From: Cepaea nemoralis
Taxonomy: Eukaryota; Mollusca; Gastropoda; Stylommatophora; Helicidae
Direction of reading: 5' to 3'
Assembly: GCA_014155875.1 (NCBI GenBank)
Contig: JACEFZ010005116.1
Location: 50,001 to 114,000 of the forward strand
Length of the DNA stretch: 64,000 nt
Shown here: positions 33,594 to 44,384 of the stretch, one piece after another
How positions within the stretch are numbered: position 1 is the first letter of the stretch
How the letters are laid out: each line of letters opens with the position of its first letter
Translations under genes and position numbers: made by a program
The notes under the pieces: model-generated
The model's database searches: none
Told to the model about the DNA's origin: nothing
The model's input: only the letters and a program-made list of their open reading frames with translations

Positions 33594-34715
33594 TGAGAAC
33601 TTTAATTGAACATTCTATAGAAGTAAACAAAGACTTACATCTTTGTTTTATTGACTGCACAAAGGATTTCGATAAAGTAAGAATGTCAACATGATAAATA
33701 TGTTAGCAGATCTACAAACTGATGGGAAAGACCTTAGACTTGTAAAAAAAACATATATTGGAAACAACAAGCTGCCATAAGTATTGATAGTGAATTAGGT
33801 CAATATCAGTCTATTAAGAGAGGTGTGAGACAGGGATGTGTAATGTCTCCAGATCTTTTTGTTTCCCCCTATACAGTGAAAATATTTTCAGAAATGTACA
33901 AGATATGAAAGGAATCATCATTGGAGGACGAAACATCAATAACATTAGATATGCGAATGATACAGTATTGACTGCAAACAAAGGGTAGGATCTGCAACAT
34001 CAGTTGCTGCACACAGTGAATAATTAGGGTTAGAATTAAATTGTAAGATGACACAGATTATGGTCGTCACTAGGAAGAACGAAATACCACAATATAATAT
34101 ACAAGTAAATGGTCTTAAACAAGTGAATCCGTACAATTATCTCGGAACATTCATAACATCAGATGGGAAATGCCTTGAAGATATTAGAACTAGAATCGCC
34201 AAGGCGAAGATAGCCTTTTGCAAGATGGAAAACATACTGTCCAATAAAAAGATGTCATTGTAACGAGAAAAAGTGTGTTGAAGTGCTACATAGAGTTTGT
34301 GCTTTTGTATGGATGTGAAGCATGGACAATGAGCAAACAGATTGAAAAAACATCTGATGACTGTGGACATGTGGCTTTTGAGGACAATGAAAAGAATACC
34401 ATGGACAGACAGAAAAATCAATGACTAAGTCCTAAAAGAAACAAATGAAAATCGTAAATTGATTAGAGAAATTAGACGTAAACAGTCAACATTTTTGGAT
34501 CCCGTTATGAGAAGAAATAAATTGGAGAACTTGGTGACAACTGGCAATATTAAGGGGAAGATAACAAGGGGAAAGCAGAGAAGTAAATACCTGGTTAGCT
34601 TGGCGACTTGGCATGGTCGAGACAAGAACACTGAGCTGATCCACGACTCTGGTGATCGAGTGAGATGGCGAAACATGACCGCCCACGCTTATCGTCATGG
34701 CACATGATGATGCGG
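33592..34715 (+). pseudogene. LINE reverse transcriptase, dead copy
   Basis: In broken frames it shows, in order, [29 protein letters not shown] and INNIRYANDTVLTANK (reverse transcriptase core). Then come NYLGTFITSDGKC, a LLYGCEAWTM-type block, a basic stretch (IRRKQSTFLDPVMRRN) and the C-terminus RVRWRNMTAHAYRHGT with an (ATG)n tail. The catalytic YADD is YAND and there are stops and frameshifts. The 5' side abuts the TA microsatellite. Copies of the same family occur at 32905, 36228 (minus) and 37447 (minus). Confidence 0.85.
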
Positions 34716-35430
34716 ATTATGTGACGAACATTTGAACTCAGTTCACTCGAACCGGCAAAGCAAGTGATGTGGCTATTTAGGTTCCTAAACCAAAATCACC
34801 AATGACAAGAAATTTCGCTTTGTAACTGAAGAACAGGTAAAAACACGTGTACAAGCCTTAAGGCATATCGGGAATAATGTGTTAGGCCCATATTTTATGG
34901 ACCAAACGATACTTGATATCACGCCGGTATCAAATGATATCACGCCGGCTGGCTTTACTTCTCCAGACATTCTTAGTACCACTTTTAGCTTGCGTCGACT
35001 GGGAGCATGGGTCAATTGTTTAAATGAAAAAAAAATTTTTTTAAATCAGAATTCGTTTTATTCGTTCGTCCTTTTGAGGATCGAACCCCTTACCGTCGGG
35101 TCGATGGGCAATTGTATAAGTTCATGCTTTATATAGTAATTTTGCAACATTGCTTTGTTAGTCTATGTCTGATATATGTTTATAGATCCCATTTGTTGCT
35201 TGAGTTTCAGATTTTATTTCTGTTTCCATTGTCTCCGAATTCAAACAAATGGGATGCTATAAAAGATTGATTGTATGCTAGTCATTTTGTAAAATTCCCT
35301 GTTTAGATCACGTGCCGTTTTGTTTCCCACCGTCTTCCCCCCCCCCCCCCCTTATATAAATCCTGCTAAATGTATCGGTCTCTATATCCGTCAAACTTCT
35401 TCCTCTCCCCCCCCCCCCCCCCCTTTCCCC
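34716..35430. other. Unassigned DNA with a possible SINE scrap and C-tract
   Basis: A box B-like GGATCGAACCCCTTACC lies at about 35078-35094 beside an A/T run. C-tracts are at about 35339-35350 and 35409-35422. A short direct repeat, GATATCACGCCGG, occurs at about 34915 and 34938. Confidence 0.4.
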
Positions 35431-35438
35431 ACCTCTAT

Positions 35439-35965
35439 TTATACCTTATTGTTTGTGAACGTCTGTTGTAAAAATCTATTAAACAACTGACAGTTATCCT
35501 TACAGTATTTTAATTCACTTGTAGTATATTCAAGAGCATACCCACCTTCTAAAGTCGATGTCAGGAACTCGATATTAGATACAACCCGACCTCTGCCCAC
35601 CATTTTCATAATTCTTCTATCGTTCTTTCCTCGGCTAGAAAATAGAACAAGGCACTCGTCAATGCTAAAATAAGATGACATTTCCATGCCACTCCTACGC
35701 TTGGCATTGTTATTGCAGTAATATTTCGCTTGTACACAAAGCCCTTCTGTGTCCCACCAACGTAGGAATCACACATACAAATACAGTCTGTGTGTTTGTT
35801 GGCATTATGGTAAAGAACATTATTGAATTTCTGCAGACGTAGCAGTTTCGATTGGAACATTGGCAACATGGGGCATAATTTGTTAGAAAAAGGAAACGTA
35901 ATTCTTATGTTCAATACCAGACAGAAAGAGAATCGTAAATGTGTAATCTTGACGAATTGCAAAAG
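35439..35965 (-). other. Unrecognised minus-strand frames, possibly transposon-derived
   Basis: Two overlapping frames (118 and 82 residues) contain a Cys-rich CICMCDSYVGGTQKGF segment. This faintly recalls the GIY-YIG endonuclease of Penelope-like elements, but the rest does not confirm it. No confident call. Confidence 0.25.
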
Positions 35966-36144
35966 AAGTCCAAGAGATGCAGACAGATGTCCTCTGTGGA
36001 GTTGTAAATGAGCTTATCGCTGATCCTTTTACTTTTCGTATGCCGTGTGCCATTTGAAATGACTATAAACGACATAAATTTACCAACCTCTTCTAATCAT
36101 AGCTCCTGTAGCTGCTATTCTACAAATCTAGAATAAAAATTAGT

Positions 36145-36845
36145 TGAATGTCCTTTACAGGACTTCGCAATCAACCCCGATAATTATTGCTCGTTCGTGA
36201 TTTTCTCGGCAATATTTCCTACCATGATCATCATGTGCCATGTCGATAAGCGTAGGCGGTAATGTTTCACCATTTCACGCGTTCACAAAAGTCGTGAATC
36301 AGCCCAGTGTTCTTGTCTCTACATTTCACGTGGTCAATCCTTCCAGGCATTTACTTCTCTGCCTTTCCCTTTTCTCTTCCCCTCAATCTCGCCAGTTATT
36401 ATCAAGTTCTCCAATATATTTCTTCTCATAACTTGGCGAAAATGGTTTGACTGTCTACGTCTAATTTCTCAAATCAGGTTACTGTTTTAATGTATTTCTT
36501 GTAGGACTTAATCATTGGTTGCTCATTTTATCTTGGATGTGAAAACATCAAAATATTTTAAAGGATATTGGGCAATGTCAGACAGAGTTCTATTGGTGAA
36601 GTTAATCTGCAGACCTTTTAACATATAAGTAATTCAAATATATGTCCCAACAAAAGAAAGCAGTAAAAATAGCGTAGGGGAATTTTAGAATGTTTCGTAT
36701 AGTAGTTTGCAATTGCTTTCCAAATGACCGACGCTCATAGCATTGCGAAAATTAACGCAAAATCTTGTGCTCTCAATTTCCTGCGGCTGACATCGTACCG
36801 AGTATGTCGGTAATGCCAAACCCCACTGACCACCATTAAGCTAGA
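36145..36845 (-). mobile_element. tRNA-derived SINE, family A, split by a LINE
   Basis: The 3' block CCTTTACAGGACTTCGCAAT to TTTTCTCGGCAATATTT (36145-36222) and the remainder TAGTAGTTTGCAATTGCTTT to the head (about 36697-36845) join to give one SINE. The DNA between them is a LINE end. Unbroken copies elsewhere show these two parts to be continuous. Confidence 0.75.
36226..36692 (-). pseudogene. LINE 3' end inserted in a SINE
   Basis: On the minus strand it matches the 3' part of the 33592-34715 copy: GAGAAATTAGACGTAGACAG, TATGAGAAGAAATATATTGG, GGAGAACTTGATAATAACTG, and the end ACGCTTATCGACATGGCACA plus a TGATGATCATGG tail. Flanking ATATTTCCTA and ATGTTTCGTA are a plausible, slightly decayed 10-bp target-site duplication. 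Confidence 0.75.
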
Positions 36846-36894
36846 AACACAGACGAGTCCGGATCAAGCCACAGATGTATAACTGGTATTCTGT

Positions 36895-37100
36895 GACAGT
36901 GACGGCAGTGGTGTCGCAGTGGCTGTCGCGCTTTCCTGCCGCCCAGGAGGTCATGAGTCGAATTCTCATCGAGGCGATAGTTACAACTGACCTGAGCTTC
37001 GAGATTAACCCAGCCTAAAATTATAAGGAAATGTTCAGGAGAGTAAACGCTATTCTGTCGACCACATCACCCCTCGGATTGCTGGTAGTCTATAAAAATA
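36895..37100 (+). mobile_element. tRNA-like SINE, family D (forward copy)
   Basis: Box A-like TGTCGCAGTGGCTGTCGCG and box B-like GAGTCGAATTCTCATCG are followed by GAGATTAACCCAGCC and the 3' block CGACCACATCACCCCTCGG. In reverse this matches the GGTGATGTGG block of the other D copies. Confidence 0.6.
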
Positions 37101-37109
37101 CAGGACTTG

Positions 37110-37440
37110 CAATATAGGACTAATTATGCTTTTCAGGCATGTTAAAATAGTCATGAACTTACTTACTTATTCCATTTAAGTTACTTTTGGTAATGTATGT
37201 GTTAACCTATGATGGATTTTTCCGATATGTATAAATTGATCAAAGGCAATTAGCTTTAAATTACCATTATCAGTCGTCACCCGAAGTTTATTCCTAAATA
37301 AATCACCTATAAAAGACCATCTTTAGTCAATAGATATTAAAAGACAAAACAACTAACTGTAGTTATCTATATAATAATATTGTCTTCTGCTTCCTGTACA
37401 ACTAAAAGAAAAACGAAAACCACCAAATCTAGAACAAGCA
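37110..37440. other. Unassigned AT-rich DNA
   Basis: Nothing recognised. Confidence 0.4.
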
Positions 37441-37446
37441 AGACTC

Positions 37447-37592
37447 ATACATAATCATCATCATCAAGTGCCGTCCCAATAGGGATGAGCAGCTCATGGT
37501 TCGCCATCCCACTGGGTCATCAGAGTCTCGAATGAGGTCTGTGTTCTTGTCCCGACCATGCCTATGCTGCCAAACCATCAAGGTATATATCA
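37447..37592 (-). pseudogene. LINE 3' terminal fragment with (ATG)n tail
   Basis: The minus-strand translation DDPVGWRTMSCSSLLGRHL parallels the DRVRWRNMTAHAYRHGT ending of the copy at 33592-34715, and a GATGATGATGATT tail follows. Confidence 0.6.
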
Positions 37593-37639
37593 CATACAAT
37601 GGACAACATATAAATATGAATGATGATGATTACTCGAGG

Positions 37640-37745
37640 TGTTTCATAAAATGTTTTCCAAAAATTGTGCCCGAACAGTTTGCTGCTTGGTCTGTGATGT
37701 CATAGGGTCATCACATCTTGCAGGCCTACAGGTGCAGAGAAACAT
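37640..37745. repeat. Copy of a dispersed repeat (TCACATTTTGCAGGCCT type)
   Basis: GGGTCATCACATCTTGCAGG then CCTAC matches blocks at 53350-53400 and, inverted, at 44390-44500 and 55620-55835. Confidence 0.45.
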
Positions 37746-38165
37746 GTGGTCAATCTGTCCCTCGCGTCAAAAACCACGTCCGTCCATCCTCAAGACATTA
37801 TCATTGCAGTTCCCTATCAGCTTCGACAACGCGCCTGCTCGTTCATATAATGTTATAAATAAATGCACAAATATATCGAAGCAAAGAGATAACAGAACGC
37901 AAAGCATTGACAAACTAGGACAACGCAACTAACTAAAATGTTTACAAAAAAGACACAAAGTTACACAATATCAACGCTCGAGGCTTATTACAGTTTTTTT
38001 TTCCATCTAGTCACGCTATTTTCATCCCACGACTCAGGTGATCATCATCTATTGTCATCTTTTCAGTAAAGATGTTCGGGGATAAATCTTAGTAGTTTCT
38101 GTTCTGTCGCCAGTAGACATTGTACCAAGTTGAATTAGATTGCGTAAGTTGATCCTGTCTGTCAA

Positions 38166-38412
38166 TTGACACAATTAGAATCAAAATTATTTTCTGAGCT
38201 TAAAATAAATAATAGTCACACACGAAACTACATGCCAACCGCAAATAAAATCAACAATGACGATTTTGAAAGTGTCACTGGCGTTGAATATCTTTACAAC
38301 GTAATCAATAATAATTGGGGTTGTTGGAAAAAGGTCAGACGTAGATTAGCTAAAGCAATGCAGAGGAGTATATTAAGAAAATATGAAACAACACCAGCAA
38401 ACGAATTAAAAT
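38166..38412 (+). pseudogene. LINE reverse transcriptase fragment
   Basis: The frame of 82 residues contains NDDFESVTGVEYLYNVINN then RRRLAKAMQRS, the 'YLG..I' to '..RI..A' segment that follows the catalytic core in many LINE reverse transcriptases. Confidence 0.6.
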
Positions 38413-38419
38413 AACATAA

Positions 38420-39000
38420 TTTAGAGCACTCATATTTTCTGTGAGTCCTCTGCCAGTTCACAATCACCATAGACGAAAATCAGATTTTGTGAACTTGTTA
38501 CAGAAAGGTTCTTTAACTATCTAGGCCAAGAAGAAACAAATACTGCCATTTCACAAGCTATCAACGTCGGAGAAAGCTGACTCATAAAAACCACCATATC
38601 TAAGGGAAACTAACATACTGTCTGCATATTAATTGTCATAGTGGTTTGAAAGACCAGTGATTTTTTATTTATTTTTTTTTGGGGGGGGGGGGGGGGGGGA
38701 GGGGGTGACTCCTGGAAGAAGAGACTGGATTTGATCAACACGAATATGGACATTAGACATCGCAGACACTGTGACATGACAATGCGAGAGGAACTGGCAA
38801 CAGATGGGGAATATTATGGACGAGCCATCATGAGAACGACGTTTTGTAGTTGACATGGTATATGTTTAACATAATGATGGCTATGACCGTGATCTTGATG
38901 CTGTCGTACAAAATAGCCGTTTGCTTGTGGCATATTCAAGCATAAACACCTAATGTTATGTCATTATCATTCTCTTGATCACCATCCAGTACTACCCACG
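38420..39000. other. Unassigned DNA with a G-tract
   Basis: A G-run of about 25 bases lies at about 38680-38707 after a T-rich stretch. No gene recognised. Confidence 0.4.
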
Positions 39001-39403
39001 TACGAGGGAAGTCAATAAGTATGTCACAAATGGCTGTTGAAAAATAACTAAATATGATAACAACTTTGAAACCAGTTTATTTTTATACATATATTATCCC
39101 TTTATTTCTAAGCGTAAATTCCACCAACATTGATGTACTTATCCCATCGTTTTATCAGCCCCCACTCCCCCCCCAAATCCAGCTGCATAGAACTACGTGC
39201 TTTGTTTTCATTTACCTGACATCCCACAGAACTGTGTGACTTACTTATTGACTCGCCCATTGTAACCTTTTTCTACTCAGCTATTCACCGCTTTACGGGA
39301 TAAACATTTGTCAGCATAAACAACTGAAAACTCACCTTGGCGGGAGACATTTCGCGAATGACGCTGAAGTTGAATGTGAAGTGAAAACGTGGTTTAGAAC
39401 ATA
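39001..39403. mobile_element. Fold-back mariner derivative, copy 3 (truncated)
   Basis: It starts TACGAGGGAAGTCAATAAGT, with the same inverted mariner end as copies 1 and 2. The internal terminal repeat (GACTCGCCC) is near 39250, followed by TTTACGGGATAAACATTTGT and CACCTTGGCGGGAGACATTT. The second inverted end is missing. A LINE insertion lies at the break point. Confidence 0.8.
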
Positions 39404-39412
39404 AGCTAACAT

Positions 39413-39660
39413 CTTCTTCTTCTTCTCTTCTTCTTCAGCATTCCGAGCCATTGAGGTTCTTTGCTGCAAATACAATCTGTCTCCATTCGTCTCTCTGGTG
39501 GACCTTCTCTTGCCAGTCGTTGATTCCAAGTGCTTGTAGGTCTGTATGTATATTATCTCTCCACCGCCTTCTTGGTCTACCTCGGGGTCTACGGTCATTT
39601 ATTTCCTGAGTGTAAGCGAGTTTTGTTTCCCTATTATCTTCCATTCTTTCTATATGCCCC
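39413..39660 (-). pseudogene. LINE 3' end, 5'-truncated
   Basis: The minus-strand translation EINDRRPRGRPRRRWRDNIH then WQEKVHQRDEWRQIV is the common LINE C-terminal pattern. The tail is (GAA)n at 39413-39435. It is flanked by the 9-bp direct repeat AGCTAACAT (39404-39412 and 39661-39669). Confidence 0.8.
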
Positions 39661-39769
39661 AGCTAACATGGGAAACAAAAATGAAGTATGCATAATGAAG
39701 AGAAACATCAGGCGCTTAACTCGGCAGCTCCAAAGAGAAGCTAACTATTTGATTTCATTCTGAAGGATG

Positions 39770-40055
39770 AGAAGGAAGAGAAGAAGAATAGGAAGAAAAA
39801 GGAGGTGGAAAAGGAGATGGTGGAATAGGAGGAGGTGTTAGAGGAGGAGGAGCTGCAGCAAGAAGAAGAAGAAAAAGAAGAATACGAGGAAGAAGAAGTA
39901 GAAGAGGGAGGGGGAAGAAGGAGGATATAAAGACAAAGAAAAAGAAGAACAGGAGTAGTGGTAGAAGGAGGGAGAAATCGAAGAAGAAGGAACAGAAGAA
40001 GCAGCAGCTACGAGGACGAATGAAAGAGAAGAAGAAGAAAAAAAGAAGAAATAAT
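39770..40055. repeat. Purine-rich (GAA/GGA) degenerate tract
   Basis: AAGAAG, GGAGG and AGGAG words alternate irregularly for about 280 bases. Likely a decayed microsatellite. Confidence 0.7.
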
Positions 40056-40059
40056 CAAT

Positions 40060-40690
40060 CAATCAAACACTGCGATACTACTAGGCAGTTGAAATCAAGA
40101 GTATTATGAAGGCTCCATGCCCTTCTAACCGTGCACGTCTACCTATAGCATGGGAAAGCACAAACAGCACCGCTGATGCATGATCCACGATTAGTGGGTG
40201 AGGTGAGCGCTACATGTTGATCGATATCTGGACGAGGGATTTGCATTCCTGGACTTGAGCAACAAAATTTGCTGACGCTATGTTTGTGGTCTTAGCTTTC
40301 ATTGGAAAATATAACTTTCAGCAATAAAATAATACTAAAACGTAGTTGGTTGCCAAATTCCACGGTCTGAAAATGAAGAAAACCGGTTCATGAACTGTAG
40401 TGCGCAAGGAACACAACATATGACTAAGAATTTCGACGGACGAATTAAATAAAAACACACAGAGATACAGGCGAAGGTTTCAGGCCGAAGTCTTTATCAA
40501 CGGAACAATAAAACACCACGATAAAATATGCATATAAACGAATATACAAAATAGATACTTTACTGGACGCTCGTCCGACCCAGGAAAATGAAAACTGAAA
40601 ACTACAAACGGAAATATCTAACGAAAGAGGGTGGTAAGAAACGGGAAGAAAAGGAAACGAAACGAATTACCCTAACCTAATATATATATA
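40060..40690. other. Unassigned DNA
   Basis: Nothing recognised. Confidence 0.4.
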
Positions 40691-40696
40691 TATATA

Positions 40697-41400
40697 TAGG
40701 GTGTCCCAAAAAGATGTACTCACTCTTTGACCTTCCATTTCTCATTCATTTTGTGTGTAAGTAGATGTGTCTTCACAAACACACAATCCTAAGGAGTTAC
40801 ATTAATCAATAAATAAATAAATTGATGTAGAACCCATTATTTATTGTCATATAGATGAATGTTCTCTCTCATTCCGTCATGTTCGCAAATGTTCAAACTA
40901 CCTTCCTTCATTGTCCAAACAATGCTGATAACGTCCAACAATGGATTCAACAACATTGCTAACCACTTCATTTGGAATTGCAGGTCATTGTATTCGAATT
41001 TCATTTTTCAAATCCTCGACTGTCGTTGGTTTTGCGGTATAAACCTTATCTTTAAGATATCCCAATAAAAAGAAATCCATCGGCGTAAGGTCTGGTGAAC
41101 GCGCAGGAAATTCAACGCTACCTCTTCTTCCAATCTATTTGTTTGGATGTGTTGCATCGAGGTAAGCCCGTACATCACGATGGTAGTGGGGAGGAGCTCC
41201 ATCTTGCTCTGGTGTCCAAACATCTCTTCAATCCCTGGACCAACATTTTCCATCAGTAAGTTTAAGTAAACTGGATCACTGACAGTTTGATCAAAAAAGA
41301 ATAGTTCAACGACCCCCAATACTGACATCCGCACCACACTGTAACACCTGGTAAGTTCAGATGGTGTTCCATACTCAAATGTGGATTTTCATGGGCCCAG
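40697..41400 (-). pseudogene. Tc1/mariner transposase remnant with DD41D spacing
   Basis: The terminus reads GGGTGTCCCAAAAAGATGT, typical of the superfamily. On the minus strand a single frame gives EQDGAPPHYHRDVRAYLDAT, then HPNK, a stop in place of the usual Trp, IGRRGSVEFPARSPDLTPMD, and FFLLGYLKDKVYTAKPTTVE. The spacing between the Asp of QDG and the Asp of PMD is 41 residues, as in the rosa-type DD41D group. Upstream residues ([16 protein letters not shown]) are also conserved. The 5' part is lost beside a TA microsatellite. Confidence 0.8.
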
Positions 41401-41407
41401 TATGTGC

Positions 41408-41410
<3 letters not shown>

Positions 41411-41489
<79 letters not shown>
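41411..41489. repeat. (TA)n microsatellite
   Basis: About 79 bases of TA dinucleotide at the edge of the mariner remnant. Confidence 0.95.
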
Positions 41490-41490
<1 letters not shown>

Positions 41491-41968
41491 CAGTTAGTAA
41501 TTTCGGTACTAATATACATCAGCCACATGAATTGTCACACTGATTTCGAAGGTACAGTAATGGGTACTTTGGTTTCTAGAAGATGCGGTAGGAACCGACA
41601 ACCACAATGTTGGACACCGGAAATGAACTTATTCAGTGTAAAACAAAAAGTAGGTTTCGGACCAGACATAGACACATAGTACACAATTAAATGAACAAGT
41701 ATTATAATGTACATTTCCTTTCACTGAGCATTGAAACTGTGGAATATACCACTAAACAAAGCAAATAGCACGCACGATTACCCTAGTATGGCGATATGGG
41801 TTCTTCTGTCTAAAATGGGAGGTCACATTTGGCAATATATTATCCTTTTGCACTGAATCAGCATGAGGCAAGGGAACTAGCAAGGGATTCAGAAATCTCC
41901 CCTGTGGTTTTTTGAAAAATAAATAATAAATAAATAACGATGGGGGTGGGATTGTGAGTTTTAAAGGC

Positions 41969-42180
41969 AAGAGAATCGACTTCATTGCACCGGGTACTAT
42001 TCTATATGGCTCGATCTTTTTCAGTATAGCGGTCTTCCGAAAGCGTCACATAGAGCACAAACTCTGTAGCTCCAGCGACGACCCCACGGGTCTCCGCAAC
42101 AACTGCACTCGTGAAGGGAATGACGGAGTGCGAAACCGAACCCAAGACCTTCGGAACGCAAGAAAGGTGGCTTGTGGTGA
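41969..42180 (-). mobile_element. tRNA-derived SINE, family B
   Basis: Reverse complement of the copies at 2674 and 23408: CGACTTCATTGCACCGGG, CTCTGTAGCTCCAGCGACGA, GAACCCAAGACCTTCGGA. The tRNA-like head is decayed. Confidence 0.75.
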
Positions 42181-42269
42181 GAGTTGCTTTCTGCGAAGTA
42201 CTAGTTACATGATGATGATGTTGGTCTGTCAGTGAGAATATTCATCATGTAGGTCTAGATAGCAATTCC

Positions 42270-42545
42270 AGTAGGAAAGCATGTGTGAGAAACAGTAATA
42301 CATGTGATTTACTGTGAAGTTATCTCAGAGAAACTAGGAATTGTGATTCACTGTCAAGTTATGTGAAAGTAACAGCAGAAAAAGTTATTTACTGTGAATT
42401 TTTTATCCACGAGAAACAGCGGAGAATGTGACTCACTGTGAATTTATCTATTAGAAACAGGGGGAAATGTGTTTAGCTGTGAAAAACCCTATGAGAAACC
42501 AAAGGGAATTTTCTTTATTGTGAAGTATCTGTTTGAAACTTATAA
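42270..42545. repeat. Diverged tandem repeat, about 52-bp unit
   Basis: AGAAACAG, ATGTGATTTACTGTGAA and TTATCTATGAG words recur about five to six times in order with heavy drift. Confidence 0.65.
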
Positions 42546-42654
42546 ATGTAGTGCAACAGCAAAGTGGAAAGCAATATTTATTTCTGAATCAAACTAAATT
42601 TTTAAAAAAATAAATAAAGACAACGAATAAAACAAATATATCAACAAATATATA

Positions 42655-42945
42655 TTTATCCCCGGAGAGAATTTACATAATGTGAGCAGTTTCGAATATC
42701 TAGGTTCACTACTGAGAGGCGAAGGGAAAGCGATGACAGAAGTTAAAAGATCAAACATTATCCTATAAAAACGAATGCAATTAACACCTTTATGGAATGG
42801 AACAGACAAAACAACAAAAGTAAAGATCTGGGAACATGCATATTTCCCATGGTAACATACAGGCATGAATCTTGGACGTGTAACAAATCATCTAAACATC
42901 ACACGTGCACCTGTAGATGGATACACGTGTTACAAAATATAATGA
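42655..42945 (+). pseudogene. LINE reverse transcriptase fragment
   Basis: The plus-strand translation VSSFEYLGSLLRGEGKAMTE matches the 'YLGS.I..DG....EI..RI' segment of LINE reverse transcriptases. Stops and frameshifts follow. Confidence 0.6.
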
Positions 42946-42957
42946 CACATACACTAG

Positions 42958-43020
42958 ATCAATGGTTCTCAACCTTTTTTGGCCTATGCACCCCTTCACC
43001 ATATGTTCAGAATGTCATTC
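42958..43020 (+). mobile_element. hAT-type terminal sequence
   Basis: ATCAATGGTTCTCAACCTTT then TGGCCTATGCACCCC resembles the CAGTGGTTCTCAA end of Charlie-like hAT transposons. The opposite end was not found before the minisatellite that follows. Confidence 0.45.
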
Positions 43021-43286
43021 CCTCCCCCCTTTTTTCGTATTTCCTTCCCTATAAATTACCCTCTTCCTCCACCCCTACATAGTATAAGTAAAAATGGAAT
43101 CTAAATTTAATAACACATACTAGAACAAGTCTAGACGTCTACATAAAACGTGATTTGCGTGTCTATTTACGTTATAAAACAAATTTCAGAAGGGGGAGAA
43201 GTACAGAACCGTAAAGTATGGAAGGAAAAACAATATCAAGTAATTGGTTCTTGTATACACGCGATCTTGGAAAAATCTTAGTTTCC

Positions 43287-43772
43287 TCTTGGGAGACCTG
43301 TGGTAAGACGTTATCCTCTAACTTGGGAGACCTGTGGTAAGACGTCATCCTCTAACTTGGGAGACTTGTGGTAAGACGTCATCCTCTAACTTGGGAGACC
43401 TGTGGTAAGACGTTATCCTCTAACTTGGGAGACCTGTGGTAAGACGTCATCCTCTAACTTGGGAGACCTGCGGTAAGACGCCAACCTTTAACTTGGGAGA
43501 CCTGTGGTAAGACGTTATCCTCTAACTTGGGAGACCTGTGATAAGACGTCATCCTCTAACTTGGGAGACCTATGGTAAGACGTCATCCTCTAACTTGGGA
43601 GACCTGTGGTAAGACGTCATCCTCTAACTTGGGAGACCTGTGGTAAGACGTCATCCTCTAACTTGGGAGACCTGTGGTAAGACGTCATCCTCTAACTTGG
43701 GAGACCTGTGGTAAGACGTCATCCTCTAACTTGGGAGACCTGTGGTAAGACGTCATCCTCTAACTCGGGAGA
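43287..43772. repeat. 34-bp minisatellite, about 14 copies
   Basis: Each unit is ACTTGGGAGACCTGTGG, then TAAGACGTCATCCTCTA, with few changes (TTAT for TCAT, CGG for TGG). The copies are very uniform, so the array is young. Each unit carries the palindrome GACGTC or GACGTT. Confidence 0.95.
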
Positions 43773-43779
43773 CTTGGCA

Positions 43780-44380
43780 TCGATGCGCGGTCTGGATGGT
43801 ATGCATTGTCACAAAGCAAGAAATGGGTGGTGTGCTTCCCAAAGATTATAGGGTAGTGGATCGAACGTCTAGCCTTCTCAAACTGGGACCCTAATAAAAC
43901 TTAAAGTAACTGTGTGTATATTTCGCACGCTACAAACATCTCAACAACAGGAAAATCGAAAAGAGCAGACCGAGCATGCCACTTCCTTGGCAACATTTCA
44001 AAATGAGAAAATCCACCCCCAAAAAGTTCGTGATTCCTGTGTATGTAAAACTTGAGTCATCATCGGTGTTGGTGCACTGTGAGAGGATGCTCTTAGCACA
44101 CTCTTTGAGATGAGACTGTGGCATTAATAGGGTGTCCGTATGCAACTGACCAATGTGTTATAAGCAGCTGTGTTCAAATGCGAAGTAAAATAACATGCAA
44201 TCCATGTTGATAGAATAACTTGAGACAACTTGAGATTCCATGATACAGGTTAACAACTCGGGTTCACCATATCCATTATCCTTTATGATCCAAAGTAGTT
44301 GTTGATTTATATTATGAAACCCATGCCAAACCCTCCAACGATAATTCATTTAATATCGATACACCAGCTTTATTCGCGGT
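43780..44380. other. Unassigned DNA
   Basis: Nothing recognised. Confidence 0.4.
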
Positions 44381-44384
44381 TGTA

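Noticed and set aside
35600..35965. Penelope-type GIY-YIG endonuclease
   Set aside because: A short Cys-rich SYVGGT segment is suggestive, but the following catalytic residues could not be matched.
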